Positions 1-8,271 of a DNA stretch of 64,000 nucleotides are shown one piece after another; the stretch's first letter is position 1; each line of letters starts with the position of its first letter. The DNA is from Eubacterium sp. (lineage in GTDB: Bacteria > Bacillota > Clostridia > Peptostreptococcales > Anaerovoracaceae): assembly GCA_021769965.1 (NCBI GenBank), contig JAETRU010000009.1:1-64000 (forward strand), read 5' to 3'. The position numbers and the translations under genes were made by a program. The notes beneath the pieces were generated by a model that saw only the letters and a list, made by a program, of their open reading frames with translations, made no database searches and was not told where the DNA came from.

Positions 1-86
1 AGTTATAGCACTCGCAGCTGGCAGATTTAGCTTTACACGTTTGACGTGTTCGCGAGGAGTAGAGGGCTTTGCCCGACAAATGAAAA

Positions 87-116
87 CCACGCGTTTGACG
101 CGTGGATGGTTTTTTC
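87..116 (+). terminator. Rho-independent terminator-like hairpin
   Basis: An 8-bp perfect stem (CCACGCGT at 87-94 and ACGCGTGG at 98-105) has a three-base loop. It is followed by a T-rich stretch at 110-115. It probably ends transcription of a gene left of the window. Confidence 0.6.
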
Positions 117-137
117 ATACTCCCCAGCTGAAATTTT

Positions 138-181
138 GTCGACTAAAAGTCATTGACTATTAGTCGACTTTTTAGTATAAT
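138..181 (+). promoter_or_regulatory. Promoter with overlapping TetR-type operator
   Basis: A TTGACT -35 box (153-158) and a TATAAT -10 box (176-181) are separated by 17 bp. A 31-bp palindrome centred on base 153 covers 138-168. All arm pairs match except 147/159. It overlaps the -35 box, so a bound dimer would block RNA polymerase. The adjacent TetR gene is the obvious candidate repressor (inference). Confidence 0.75.
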
Positions 182-203
182 GAGAACATATGGAGGTGCG
201 TTT

Positions 204-803
204 ATGGCGAGCAGACAGGAGAACGCTTTGCTGACAAAGAAAAAACTTTTAGAGGCGGGCAGCAAAATCATAGCGGAGAAAGGACTTTCACATGCTACCA
301 TTGATGAGATCACAGCTCTGGCAGGCGTGGGAAAAGGGACGTTTTATACCTATTTTAAGAAGAAAGAGGATATCGTCTTCGCAATGGGCTACGGCGCATT
401 CACGGAGATCCTGGAGGAGGCCATTTCCCTGAAAGGCACTTTTATAGAGAAACTTACCTATTATATGGTGAATTTTTCCGCCTGCATTGAGGACAGCAGC
501 GCAAAGCTTTCTCAGGAGTGGATCAGAACAGTGGTCGACATTCCGGCCGGAGAAGAGAATAACCAGCGGGGAAAGCTGTGTTTTGACCTTGATTCCATCG
601 GAAAGCTGATCGGCTATGGGGTAGAGGAAGGTCTTCTGGCAGAGGAGACGCCGGTAGAGGCGCTGGGACATACGCTGATCGATCTGCTTTACGGCCAGAT
701 GTTCTGCTGGAGCATGCGCGATGGCAGCTACAGCCTCAGAGCGCGCACCGAAGAGTTCTGCAGAACTTATTTAACCAGTATATTCAAGGCGTATATGATA
801 TAG
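204..803 (+). CDS. TetR/AcrR family transcriptional regulator
   Basis: This 199-residue protein has an N-terminal TetR helix-turn-helix at about residues 10-55 (core KGLSHATIDEITALAGV then KGTFYTYFKKKEDI). A divergent all-helical C-terminal ligand-binding region follows. The ATG at 204 is chosen because GGAGGTG lies 8-12 bases upstream. An upstream in-frame ATG at 153 falls inside the -35 box and cannot be transcribed from this promoter. The near-perfect palindrome over the promoter suggests autorepression. The aldo/keto reductase starts 18 bases downstream, so the two are probably co-transcribed and co-regulated. The ligand is unknown. Confidence 0.9.
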   Translation: MASRQENALLTKKKLLEAGSKIIAEKGLSHATIDEITALAGVGKGTFYTYFKKKEDIVFAMGYGAFTEILEEAISLKGTFIEKLTYYMVNFSACIEDSSAKLSQEWIRTVVDIPAGEENNQRGKLCFDLDSIGKLIGYGVEEGLLAEETPVEALGHTLIDLLYGQMFCWSMRDGSYSLRARTEEFCRTYLTSIFKAYMI

Positions 804-821
804 AAACGAGGAGGAGATACA

Positions 822-1940
822 ATGAGCGAGCTTGGAAAAGACATTAAGAAATTCGGATTCGGACTGATGAGACTGCCGCAGAAGGACGGCGTTATCGATG
901 TGGAAGAAACCAGCAGAATGGTAGATCTGTTTATGGAGGCAGGCTTCACGTATTTTGATACAGCATGGGCTTATGCGGGTTCGGAAGATGCCATCCGCAA
1001 GGCGCTTGTTGAACGGTATCCGAGAGAAAGCTTTCAGCTTGCCACCAAAAATGCGGCGTGGATCAACTGCAAGACCAGAGAAGAAGCATACGAACAGTTC
1101 GAGGTTTCCCTGAAACAGACCGGCGCGGGATATTTTGATTTTTATCTGCTGCACAATCTGGGAGAAGCCAGAAGCAGATATTTTGATGACTTTGACATGT
1201 GGACCTTTGTGCAGGAAAAGAAAAAAGAGGGACTGATCAGGCACGCGGGATTTTCCTTCCATTCCACGCCGGAAGAGCTGGACGCGATATTGACCGCCCA
1301 CCCGGAAATGGAATTTGTACAGCTGCAGATCAACTACGCGGACTGGGAGAATCCGGCAGTACAGTCAAAGGCATGCTACGAAACAGCGAAAAAGCACGGA
1401 AAGCCGGTTATCGTGATGGAGCCTGTCAAGGGCGGCATGTTGGCGACACCGCCGGAATCTGTAGCAGAAATTTTTAAGAAAGCAGATCCGGACGCGTCGG
1501 CAGCATCCTGGGCGGTCCGTTTTGCGGCGGATCTGGACAATGTGATGGTAGTGCTTTCCGGCATGAGCAGCCTCGCGCAGATGGAAGACAATCTGTCCTA
1601 CATGAAGGATTTTACGGGGCTTTCGCAGGCACAGCGGGAAACTCTCGATAAAGCGAGAAAGGAGCTTGCAAGAGTCCCTATGATTCCGTGCACAAGCTGC
1701 AACTACTGCGCGAAGGTATGCCCGATGCAGATCGGGATCTCCGGTTCCTTTACAGCCATGAACTATTTGACCCTGTACGGGAACAAAGCGATGGCAAAGC
1801 ATCAGGAAGACTGGATGGTCGCAGGCCACGGACTGAAGCAGGCGAGCGAGTGCATCGGCTGCGGCAGGTGCGAGGAAGCGTGCCCGCAGCATATCGCCAT
1901 CAGAGAAGAACTGAAGAAAGTGGCGGAAAAGCTGCTGTAA
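822..1940 (+). CDS. Aldo/keto reductase with C-terminal 4Fe-4S domain
   Basis: A 372-residue oxidoreductase. The TIM-barrel part (about 1-270) carries the aldo/keto reductase catalytic elements: Asp in FDTAWAY, the Tyr that follows, Lys in LATKNAAW and His in YLLHNL. The C-terminal part (about 285-372) has two cysteine clusters, CTSCNYCAKVCP and CIGCGRCEEACP, typical of a two-[4Fe-4S] ferredoxin-like domain. Such fusions are common in anaerobic Clostridia, and their physiological substrates are largely unknown. GAGGAGGAG precedes the ATG. A strong terminator follows at 1952, so this gene ends the TetR operon. Confidence 0.92.
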   Translation: MSELGKDIKKFGFGLMRLPQKDGVIDVEETSRMVDLFMEAGFTYFDTAWAYAGSEDAIRKALVERYPRESFQLATKNAAWINCKTREEAYEQFEVSLKQTGAGYFDFYLLHNLGEARSRYFDDFDMWTFVQEKKKEGLIRHAGFSFHSTPEELDAILTAHPEMEFVQLQINYADWENPAVQSKACYETAKKHGKPVIVMEPVKGGMLATPPESVAEIFKKADPDASAASWAVRFAADLDNVMVVLSGMSSLAQMEDNLSYMKDFTGLSQAQRETLDKARKELARVPMIPCTSCNYCAKVCPMQIGISGSFTAMNYLTLYGNKAMAKHQEDWMVAGHGLKQASECIGCGRCEEACPQHIAIREELKKVAEKLL

Positions 1941-1951
1941 GAGAGAACGAG

Positions 1952-1978
1952 ACAGACCCTTACCGGGTCTGTTTTTTC
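1952..1978 (+). terminator. Rho-independent terminator
   Basis: ACAGACCC (1952-1959) pairs with GGGTCTGT (1965-1972) around a five-base loop. A run of T follows. It separates the reductase operon from the glutamate mutase genes. Confidence 0.85.
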
Positions 1979-2038
1979 GTGTAAATTTTTATAAATTGCA
2001 CTTTGCATAAGAAGTGCTAAAAAAAAACAATTTGCCTG

Positions 2039-2067
2039 TGGACAAATGAGATATAACAATGTACTAT
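2039..2067 (+). promoter_or_regulatory. Candidate promoter of the glutamate mutase operon
   Basis: TGGACA (2039-2044) lies 17 bp from TACTAT (2062-2067), 45 bp before glmS. The same -35 hexamer, TGGACA, occurs before the tRNA gene at 38709. The -10 box is weak. Confidence 0.35.
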
Positions 2068-2111
2068 AAAGATGTAATACATTTTTCGATATAAAAAGTT
2101 CGAGGTGAATC

Positions 2112-2528
2112 ATGGAAGAAAACAAGAAGAAGTTAGTCATCGGCGTTATCGGCGCGGATGTTCACGCAGTAGGCATCCAGATTCTGAACCACGCTTTTGA
2201 AGAAGCAGGGTTTGATGTAACCAATCTGGGCGTCATGGTATCTCAGGAAGAATACATTGCGGCAGCCGTGGAAACAGACGCAGACGCGATTATGGTATCC
2301 TCCCTGTACGGACACGGAGAACTGGATTGCAGAGGTCTTCGGGAGAAATGCAATGAGGCGGGACTTACAGATATTTTACTCTATGTAGGCGGCAACATCG
2401 TCGTCGGCAAGCAGCCTTTTGATGAAGTCGAAGCGAGATTTAAGAAGATGGGCTTTAACAGAGTATTCGGACCGGGCACAGCGCCGGAAGAAACCATCAG
2501 CGCGCTGCGGGAGGACTTTGGTCTGTAA
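2112..2528 (+). CDS. glmS: Glutamate mutase sigma subunit (methylaspartate mutase, small B12-binding subunit)
   Basis: This 138-residue protein matches the small cobalamin-binding subunit of glutamate mutase in length and motif. The base-off/His-on signature is DVHAVG at residues 14-19, with VSSLYGH and a C-terminal GPGTAPEET segment. With glmE it interconverts L-glutamate and (2S,3S)-3-methylaspartate using adenosylcobalamin. CGAGGTG precedes the ATG. It is first in the run glmS-glmL-glmE and 16 bp separate it from glmL. The symbol glmS here is the mutase subunit, not glucosamine-6-phosphate synthase. Confidence 0.95.
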   Translation: MEENKKKLVIGVIGADVHAVGIQILNHAFEEAGFDVTNLGVMVSQEEYIAAAVETDADAIMVSSLYGHGELDCRGLREKCNEAGLTDILLYVGGNIVVGKQPFDEVEARFKKMGFNRVFGPGTAPEETISALREDFGL

Positions 2529-2544
2529 AGATCGGTGAAATGCC

Positions 2545-3945
2545 ATGAAACGAGTATTATTGATAGATTTCGGCAGCACGTATACCAAGGTGACTGCCGT
2601 GGATCTCGAAGAAGAGCGGCTTCTCGGAACGGCAGCAAGCTATACGACCGTGGAAACCGACATTAACGAAGGGCTGGCAGACGCGATGGCGCTTCTGGAG
2701 GAAAAAACCGGGCTGACGCAGAAAGATTTTGATGAGCGATTCGCCTGTTCCAGCGCGGCAGGCGGTCTGAAGATGATCAGCTGCGGGCTGGTGCCGGAAC
2801 TGACTGCAGAAGCGGCGAAGACGGCCTCCCTCGGCGCAGGCGCAAAGGTCATGAAGGTCTATTCCTATCAGCTGACCGAAGAAGACGCGGATGAGATCCA
2901 GAGACTGAAGCCGGACATTTTCCTTCTGACCGGGGGAACTGACGGCGGCAACAAAGATACGATCCTGGAAAACGCCAGAGTGCTGGCAGGGATTTCCGCG
3001 GAGTTTCCAGTGGTCATCGCGGGAAACAGAAATGCCGCAGGCGAATGCAGAAAGATTTTAGAGGACGCGGGAAAGCAGGCGATCGTAACGGAAAACGTAA
3101 TGCCGCGCTTTGGGCAGCTGAACATTGAACCGGCACAGAGCTGCATTCGGGAGATTTTCCTCGCCCGGATCATCAAGGCAAAGGGCCTGTCCCGCGCCGG
3201 CCAGCTGATCTCCGGCATTATGATGCCGACGCCGGCGGCGGTGCTTTCCGCCATGGAGCTTCTGGCAAAGGGAACGGAAACAGAAAGCGGCCTGGGTGAT
3301 CTGGTCGCCGTCGATGTAGGCGGCGCGACCACAGACGTTTACTCCATGAGCCTGGGCGAGCCCAGCGGCGTGAACACGGTCATCAAAGGGCTTCCGGAAC
3401 CTTACGCAAAGAGAACCGTGGAAGGGGACATCGGCATGCGCTACAGCGCGGCAGGCATCGCGGAGGCGGCCGGTATCGGCGCGATCGCAAAGCTTTCAGG
3501 GCTGTCTGAAGAGAGGGCGCAGGAGCTGCTTTCCCTGATCTCAGAGAAGCCTGACACACTGCCCGAAACAGAAGATCTTGAGGCACTGGATTTTGCGCTG
3601 GCATCTCTGGCAGTCAAAGTGGGCATGACCCGTCACGCTGGGCATGTGGAAAAGGTCTATACGCCTGTAGGCGAAGCGTGGCTGCAGGAGGGCAAGGACC
3701 TGACAAAGGTGGAAAAAGCCGTTATTACAGGAGGTTCCCTGATCCACGCAAAGCACGCAGAAAAGATCGCCAGAGGCATTCTGTACGATATTGCGGAAGC
3801 TTCCTCATTAAAACCGCGGCAGGCGGAGATCCTGCTGGACAAAGAATATATATTATCGGCCATGGGCCTTCTCGCCAAACATGCGCCGGATACAGCATTA
3901 AAGATCATGAAAAAGGAGATGAAATCCTATGGAATTGAAAAATAA
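2545..3945 (+). CDS. glmL: Glutamate mutase accessory protein GlmL (MutL, reactivating-factor-like ATPase)
   Basis: A 466-residue protein with an actin/Hsp70-like ATPase fold. The N-terminal phosphate loop is [15 protein letters not shown] (about residues 5-19), and a second nucleotide-binding stretch reads [14 protein letters not shown] (about 253-266). Members of this family sit between the two mutase subunits in glutamate-fermenting Clostridia. They are thought to reactivate the mutase by exchanging damaged cobalamin. The gene overlaps glmE by 17 bp, which suggests coupled translation. Confidence 0.93.
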   Translation: MKRVLLIDFGSTYTKVTAVDLEEERLLGTAASYTTVETDINEGLADAMALLEEKTGLTQKDFDERFACSSAAGGLKMISCGLVPELTAEAAKTASLGAGAKVMKVYSYQLTEEDADEIQRLKPDIFLLTGGTDGGNKDTILENARVLAGISAEFPVVIAGNRNAAGECRKILEDAGKQAIVTENVMPRFGQLNIEPAQSCIREIFLARIIKAKGLSRAGQLISGIMMPTPAAVLSAMELLAKGTETESGLGDLVAVDVGGATTDVYSMSLGEPSGVNTVIKGLPEPYAKRTVEGDIGMRYSAAGIAEAAGIGAIAKLSGLSEERAQELLSLISEKPDTLPETEDLEALDFALASLAVKVGMTRHAGHVEKVYTPVGEAWLQEGKDLTKVEKAVITGGSLIHAKHAEKIARGILYDIAEASSLKPRQAEILLDKEYILSAMGLLAKHAPDTALKIMKKEMKSYGIEK

Positions 3946-5383
3946 AAAACTGACAAATGATGAATTTTACGGCGTACAGAAGGAGATTCTGACCCAGTGG
4001 CCGACCGGCGCAGACGTTGATTTTGAGAAGGCGGTAGCATTTCACCAGAGCCTGCCGGAAGAAAAGAATTTCGGCAAGAAGCTGGTAAAGGCAAAGAAAG
4101 AAGGAAAGACTCTGGTACAGCCGAGAGCCGGTGTCGCGCTGGTACAGGAGCACATCGACCTTTTGACCTATCTGCAGGATAAGGGCGGCGCGGACCTGCT
4201 GCCGACAACAGTAGACAGCTATACCAGACAGAACAGATATAAGGAAGCGGAAGTGGGCATTCAGGAATCCGTCAGAGAGAGCAAATCCATGCTCAACGGT
4301 CTTCCGATCGTCAACCACGGTGTAGATGCATGCCGCTCCATTATCAGTGAGCTGAATACGCCGGTTCAGGTACGCCACGGCACACCGGACGCGAGACTTC
4401 TGACTGAGATCTCCTACGCCGGCGGCTTTACAAGCTATGAAGGCGGCGGTATTTCTTACAATATCCCTTACGCGAAAAATGTAAGTCTGGAAAAGACCAT
4501 CAAAGACTGGCAGTACTGCGACCGTCTGACCGGTATTTATGAAGAAGCCGGCGTCAGCATCAACAGAGAGCCTTACGGACCGCTGACCGGTACCCTGGTT
4601 CCGCCTTGCATTTCCCATTCTGTAGCTATCATCGAAAGCCTGCTCGCCGCGGAACAGGGCGTAAAGAATATTACAGTCGGCTACGGCCAGTGCGGAAATC
4701 TGGTACAGGACGTCGCGGCGATCCGCGCACTGGGCAATCTGACGGAAGAATATCTGAAGAAATACGGTTATGACGATGTAGAGGTCACCACAGTTCTCCA
4801 TCAGTGGATGGGCGGTTTCCCGCAGGATGAAGCGCAGGCCTTTTCTGTCATTTCCTGGGGCAGCGCTATCGCGGCACTGTCAAAGGCGACCAAAGTCATC
4901 GTAAAGACGCCGCACGAAGCCATCGGCGTTCCGACCAAAGAAGCAAACGCGCAGGGACTGCGCTGCACCAAGCAGATGATCAACATGCTCTGCGACCAGC
5001 AGCTGTCCAATACCAGCCATGTTGTCAATGAAATGATGATCATTTCCGCTGAAACCCGCTGCATCGTGGACAAAGTGTTCGAACTTGGCGAAGGCGATCT
5101 GGCAGTAGGCGCAGTCAGAGCGTTCCAGGCAGGCGTTCTGGATATTCCGTTTGCGCCGAGCAAGCTCAATGCAGGAAAGATGCTGCCGGCAAGAGATAAT
5201 GACGGCGCGATCCGTATCTTAAACGCTGCCAACGTGCCGCTTTCCAAAGAACTGATCGATTTCAACAAAGAAAAGATCGAGGAACGTGCCCAGGCAGAAA
5301 AGAGAGACGCGTCTTTCCAGATGGTTATCGACGACGTTTACTCCATCAGTAAAGGAAAACTGGTCGGCAGACCTTGGAAATAG
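3929..5383 (+). CDS. glmE: Glutamate mutase epsilon subunit (methylaspartate mutase, catalytic subunit)
   Basis: The 484-residue length and sequence match the large TIM-barrel subunit of glutamate mutase. Recognisable conserved stretches include [28 protein letters not shown] and a C-terminal ARDNDGAIR. The substrate carboxylates are bound by arginines in such stretches (family knowledge). The start at 3929 lies inside glmL and is preceded by AAGGAGATG. The gene ends the first part of the pathway cluster. A structured 498-bp gap then precedes mal. Confidence 0.95.
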   Translation: MELKNKKLTNDEFYGVQKEILTQWPTGADVDFEKAVAFHQSLPEEKNFGKKLVKAKKEGKTLVQPRAGVALVQEHIDLLTYLQDKGGADLLPTTVDSYTRQNRYKEAEVGIQESVRESKSMLNGLPIVNHGVDACRSIISELNTPVQVRHGTPDARLLTEISYAGGFTSYEGGGISYNIPYAKNVSLEKTIKDWQYCDRLTGIYEEAGVSINREPYGPLTGTLVPPCISHSVAIIESLLAAEQGVKNITVGYGQCGNLVQDVAAIRALGNLTEEYLKKYGYDDVEVTTVLHQWMGGFPQDEAQAFSVISWGSAIAALSKATKVIVKTPHEAIGVPTKEANAQGLRCTKQMINMLCDQQLSNTSHVVNEMMIISAETRCIVDKVFELGEGDLAVGAVRAFQAGVLDIPFAPSKLNAGKMLPARDNDGAIRILNAANVPLSKELIDFNKEKIEERAQAEKRDASFQMVIDDVYSISKGKLVGRPWK

Positions 5384-5490
5384 TTTGAGAGCATAGCTGC
5401 CGCGAAGTCCTCGGCCTTCGGCCTGCGGGAAAACGCGGCACGCTATGTTTCAAACTACGAAAACTGCAGGAAACGTTCCGGGAGCCGAGG
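5384..5490. repeat. Long imperfect hairpin after glmE
   Basis: The arm at about 5384-5404 and the arm at about 5434-5454 are complementary with few interruptions (GCCGCG/CGCGGC core). A nested GGCC-TTC-GGCC hairpin sits in the loop. It is followed at about 5464-5480 by the sequence TGCAGGAAACGTTCCGG, which recurs at about 5803-5819. There is no T-tract, so this is not a simple terminator. Confidence 0.6.
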
Positions 5491-5522
5491 CTGATATGAA
5501 GCCGGTTTTCAATTTTGATACT

Positions 5523-5562
5523 TTTGTTTTCTGGAGAAAACATTTTGGCCGTTTTCGAAAAT
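5523..5562. repeat. Period-21 GAAAAC repeat, copy A
   Basis: GTTTTC-TGGA-GAAAAC is followed by a 15-base spacer (ATTTTGGCCGTTTTC) and then GAAAAT. The GAAAA words start at 5536 and 5557, a 21-bp period. The same arrangement occurs at 5705-5749, 35342-35399 and 35538-35574. Confidence 0.7.
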
Positions 5563-5704
5563 AAACGGGCGGGCAGAGCGAATCGGACACAGGAAAAAGG
5601 CGGAAGGCCAGAAAGACAGGCGGAATTTTATAGAAATTTGAAATATCTGTTGATGTTTGCATATGTTTTGACCGGAAACGAGATCGGTGCGTTGCTGTTT
5701 CTTT

Positions 5705-5749
5705 CAAAATGTTTTCTATGGAAAACATTTTGACCATTTTAGAAAACAT
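5705..5749. repeat. Period-21 GAAAAC repeat, copy B, with 12-bp perfect inverted repeat
   Basis: CAAAATGTTTTC (5705-5716) and GAAAACATTTTG (5721-5732) form a perfect 12-bp hairpin with a four-base loop. A further GAAAACAT begins at 5742, exactly 21 bp after the previous one at 5721. Confidence 0.75.
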
Positions 5750-5767
5750 GGAAGTAGCCTGCCGTGT

Positions 5768-5828
5768 CACTGGACCGTCACTAGTCCTCGACGCGCTGCG
5801 TTTGCAGGAAACGTTCCGGCCCAGTGCA
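5768..5828. repeat. Hairpin upstream of mal sharing a 17-bp word with the post-glmE hairpin
   Basis: CACTGGACCG (5768-5777) can pair with CGGCCCAGTG (about 5817-5826) through one G-T pair. The loop contains TGCAGGAAACGTTCCGG, also found at about 5464. It lies about 55 bp ahead of the mal start and may act in the mal leader. No known riboswitch class was recognised. Confidence 0.5.
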
Positions 5829-5881
5829 CGACATACACAGTATAGAGTGAAAAAGAGCAGAATTATTAGGAGGATAACGAC

Positions 5882-7132
5882 ATGAAAATTAAAAAAATCA
5901 TTTGTTCCGGAGGAAGAACCGGGTTCTTCTTTGATGACCAGAGAGCGATCAAAAAAGGCGCGAAGGCTGACGGCTCCGCCTATATCGGCGAGCCGGTGAC
6001 TGATGGTTTTAAGGCTGTAAGACAGGCAGGCGAATCCATCTCTGTCATGGCAGTTTTAGAGGATGGCCAGGTTGCGTACGGCGACTGCGCAGCGGTACAG
6101 TACAGCGGCGCTGGCGGCAGAGATCCGCTGTTCCTGGCAGAGGATTTCATTCCGGTCATCATGGAGCATGTAGCGCCGGTGCTTGAGGGAAAAGAACTGA
6201 ATTCTTTCCGTGATCTGGCAGCAGAGGTAGAAGCAGTACAGGTAAACGGCAAGAGACTGCACACAGCGATCCGCTACGGCGTGACGCAGACCATTCTGGA
6301 CGCTGTAGCAAAGGCGAAGAAGCAGCTGATGTGCGAAGTTATCGCAGACGAATATGGCCTGCAGCCGGAATACCGCCAGATTCCGATTTTTACCCAGTCC
6401 GGCGACAACCGTTACGATAACTCCGACAAGATGATCATGAAAGGCGCTGATGTTTTGCCGCACGCTCTGATCAACAATGTAGAAACAAAGCTGGGAAAAG
6501 ACGGAAGCATTTTGCTGGAATATGTGAAATGGCTGAGAGACAGGATCATCGCGCTCCGTCATGATGAGGATTACCAGCCGGTCCTGCACATCGACGTGTA
6601 CGGAACCATCGGTATGGCATTCGGCGTCAACAATTATGAAGCCATGGCAGATTACATCGCGACGCTGGCAGACGCCGCGAAACCGTTCAAGCTGCGTATC
6701 GAAGGTCCGATGGACGCGGAGGAACGTGAAGCGCAGATGAAGGCTCTGGCAGCGCTGACAGCGGAGGTTGACCGCCGCGGCATCAATGTGGAACTGGTAG
6801 CGGACGAATGGTGCAACACCTTAGAAGATATCAAATACTTTGCTGACAACAAAGCGGGTCACATGGTACAGATCAAGACTCCGGACCTTGGCGGCATCAA
6901 CAATATCGTAGAAGCAGTCCTTTACTGCAAAGAAAAAGGAATCGGCGCTTATCAGGGCGGTACCTGCAACGAAACAGACCGCTCCGCGCAGGTTTGTGTC
7001 AACCTTGCTATGGCGACCCAGCCTGACCAGATCCTGGCAAAACCGGGCATGGGCGTAGATGAAGGATATATGATCGTATATAATGAAATGCAGAGAATCC
7101 TTGCGCAGCTGGCCGCAAAAAATGAATGTTAA
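5882..7132 (+). CDS. mal: Methylaspartate ammonia-lyase
   Basis: A 416-residue enolase-superfamily enzyme that converts (2S,3S)-3-methylaspartate to mesaconate plus ammonia. The length fits the family at about 413. Conserved regions include HIDVYGTIGMAF with a metal-ligand Asp, RIEGPMDAE, VADEWCNT and a Lys in MVQIKTPDLGGINN that corresponds to the catalytic lysine. AGGAGGATAACG precedes the ATG. The gene follows glutamate mutase and directly precedes the citramalate/citrate lyase genes, overlapping citG by 11 bp. This order fits the methylaspartate route of glutamate fermentation. Confidence 0.96.
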   Translation: MKIKKIICSGGRTGFFFDDQRAIKKGAKADGSAYIGEPVTDGFKAVRQAGESISVMAVLEDGQVAYGDCAAVQYSGAGGRDPLFLAEDFIPVIMEHVAPVLEGKELNSFRDLAAEVEAVQVNGKRLHTAIRYGVTQTILDAVAKAKKQLMCEVIADEYGLQPEYRQIPIFTQSGDNRYDNSDKMIMKGADVLPHALINNVETKLGKDGSILLEYVKWLRDRIIALRHDEDYQPVLHIDVYGTIGMAFGVNNYEAMADYIATLADAAKPFKLRIEGPMDAEEREAQMKALAALTAEVDRRGINVELVADEWCNTLEDIKYFADNKAGHMVQIKTPDLGGINNIVEAVLYCKEKGIGAYQGGTCNETDRSAQVCVNLAMATQPDQILAKPGMGVDEGYMIVYNEMQRILAQLAAKNEC

Positions 7133-8000
7133 TATAACTGCGGCAGAGATCGGGGCGATGGCCTCCTGCGCTCTCAGAATGGAGGCAGGAGCCACCCCGA
7201 AGCCGGGCCTTGTAGACAGGGAAAACAGCGGAGCCCATGACGATATGGACTATCCGCTGTTTTTGGCAAGCAGCGCGGCGCTGCAGCCCTGTTTTACCGC
7301 CTGCGCGCAGGCGGGCCTTGAAAGCGGCGGAAAAAATCCAAAGCAGTTAGTACCGAGGCTGCGGCGCATCGGAAGATGCGGTGAAACGGCTATGTACGCG
7401 GCTACCAAAGGAGTCAATACCCATAAAGGTATGGTATTTTCCATGGGGATCCTGTGCTGCGCCACAGGTATGCTGATCAGGGAAGCCGCCGCGTCAGCGG
7501 ACAGCTCAGATCAGGCAGCGGAACAAAGGCTGCAGGCGCTCTGCGCTCAGCTGGCGGAGGCCCTGCTGCAGCAGGACACGGCTGCAGGGACCCACGGACT
7601 GCAGGTCCGTGGGGACGCCGGCGTAGGCGGCGTGCGGGCCGAAGCGCTGTCGGGGTTTGAAAATGTTTTTACGACCGGACTGCCCGTGCTGCGGCAGGCA
7701 AGATCGGACGGACACCCTTTGATGGAAGCCATGATCAAAGCCCTGCTGGCCCTGATGGTGAAAACGGAGGACAGTAACGCGGCGTACAGGGGCGGGGCGG
7801 AAGGCCTGGCTTTTGTACGGACCCGGGCGGCGGAGGTGCTGACCGGAGCGGATCTTCGGACGGAAGAGGGCCTTGCGATGGTTCGGGCGTTTGACCGGCA
7901 GTGCATAGCGCGGCATCTGAGTCCGGGAGGCAGCGCGGACCTGCTGGCGCTGAGTGTGATGCTGCATTTGTTTTTTGATGAGGAGAAAGAGGTGGAGTAA
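7122..8000 (+). CDS. citG: Triphosphoribosyl-dephospho-CoA synthase CitG
   Basis: This 292-residue enzyme makes the precursor of the prosthetic group of the lyase acyl carrier protein from ATP and dephospho-CoA. The CitG signature TPKPGLVDRENSGAHDDM is near residues 24-41, followed by the conserved G-ETAMYAATKGVNTHKG region. I start it at the ATG at 7122, inside the mal end, because this aligns with family N-termini. An upstream frame extension from 7083 looks non-homologous. It overlaps citD by one base. Confidence 0.92.
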   Translation: MNVNITAAEIGAMASCALRMEAGATPKPGLVDRENSGAHDDMDYPLFLASSAALQPCFTACAQAGLESGGKNPKQLVPRLRRIGRCGETAMYAATKGVNTHKGMVFSMGILCCATGMLIREAAASADSSDQAAEQRLQALCAQLAEALLQQDTAAGTHGLQVRGDAGVGGVRAEALSGFENVFTTGLPVLRQARSDGHPLMEAMIKALLALMVKTEDSNAAYRGGAEGLAFVRTRAAEVLTGADLRTEEGLAMVRAFDRQCIARHLSPGGSADLLALSVMLHLFFDEEKEVE

Positions 8001-8269
8001 TGTTAGAAAGAGCATGTGCTGGAACGGTGGAATCCAGCGATATCTATGTGGAAATAGAACCCCTTGCGCCAGGCAGCGGCGTGGAGCTCGCGGTGACTTC
8101 TGTGGTCTACGCGCAGTTCGGCGAGGAGATCGAGGCGGTGATCCGGGAGACCCTCAAGGAGCTGGGAGTCGCTGACGCAAAGGTCACGGCCAGCGACAGA
8201 GGCGCTGTAGACTGTACGATCAGGGCCAGAGTGGAGACGGCGGTCTGCCGCATGAAAGGAGAGGAATAG
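8000..8269 (+). CDS. citD: Citrate/citramalate lyase acyl carrier protein (gamma subunit)
   Basis: This 89-residue protein is the size of the lyase acyl carrier protein. Its N-terminal motif AGTVESSDIYV contains the serine that carries 2'-(5''-phosphoribosyl)-3'-dephospho-CoA in this family. CitG makes the prosthetic group and CitX attaches it. It is tightly packed, with citG overlapping its start and citE two bases after its stop. The thioester on this arm carries acetyl, then the citryl or citramalyl group. Confidence 0.93.
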   Translation: MLERACAGTVESSDIYVEIEPLAPGSGVELAVTSVVYAQFGEEIEAVIRETLKELGVADAKVTASDRGAVDCTIRARVETAVCRMKGEE

Positions 8270-8271
8270 TC

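Noticed and set aside
153-203. N-terminal extension of the TetR gene from an ATG at 153
   Set aside because: The ATG lies in the -35 box of the only good promoter, and a proper ribosome site serves the ATG at 204.
5515-5733. A 72-codon plus-strand frame in the glmE-mal gap
   Set aside because: It has no ribosome-binding site and covers the period-21 repeats. Its composition looks non-coding.
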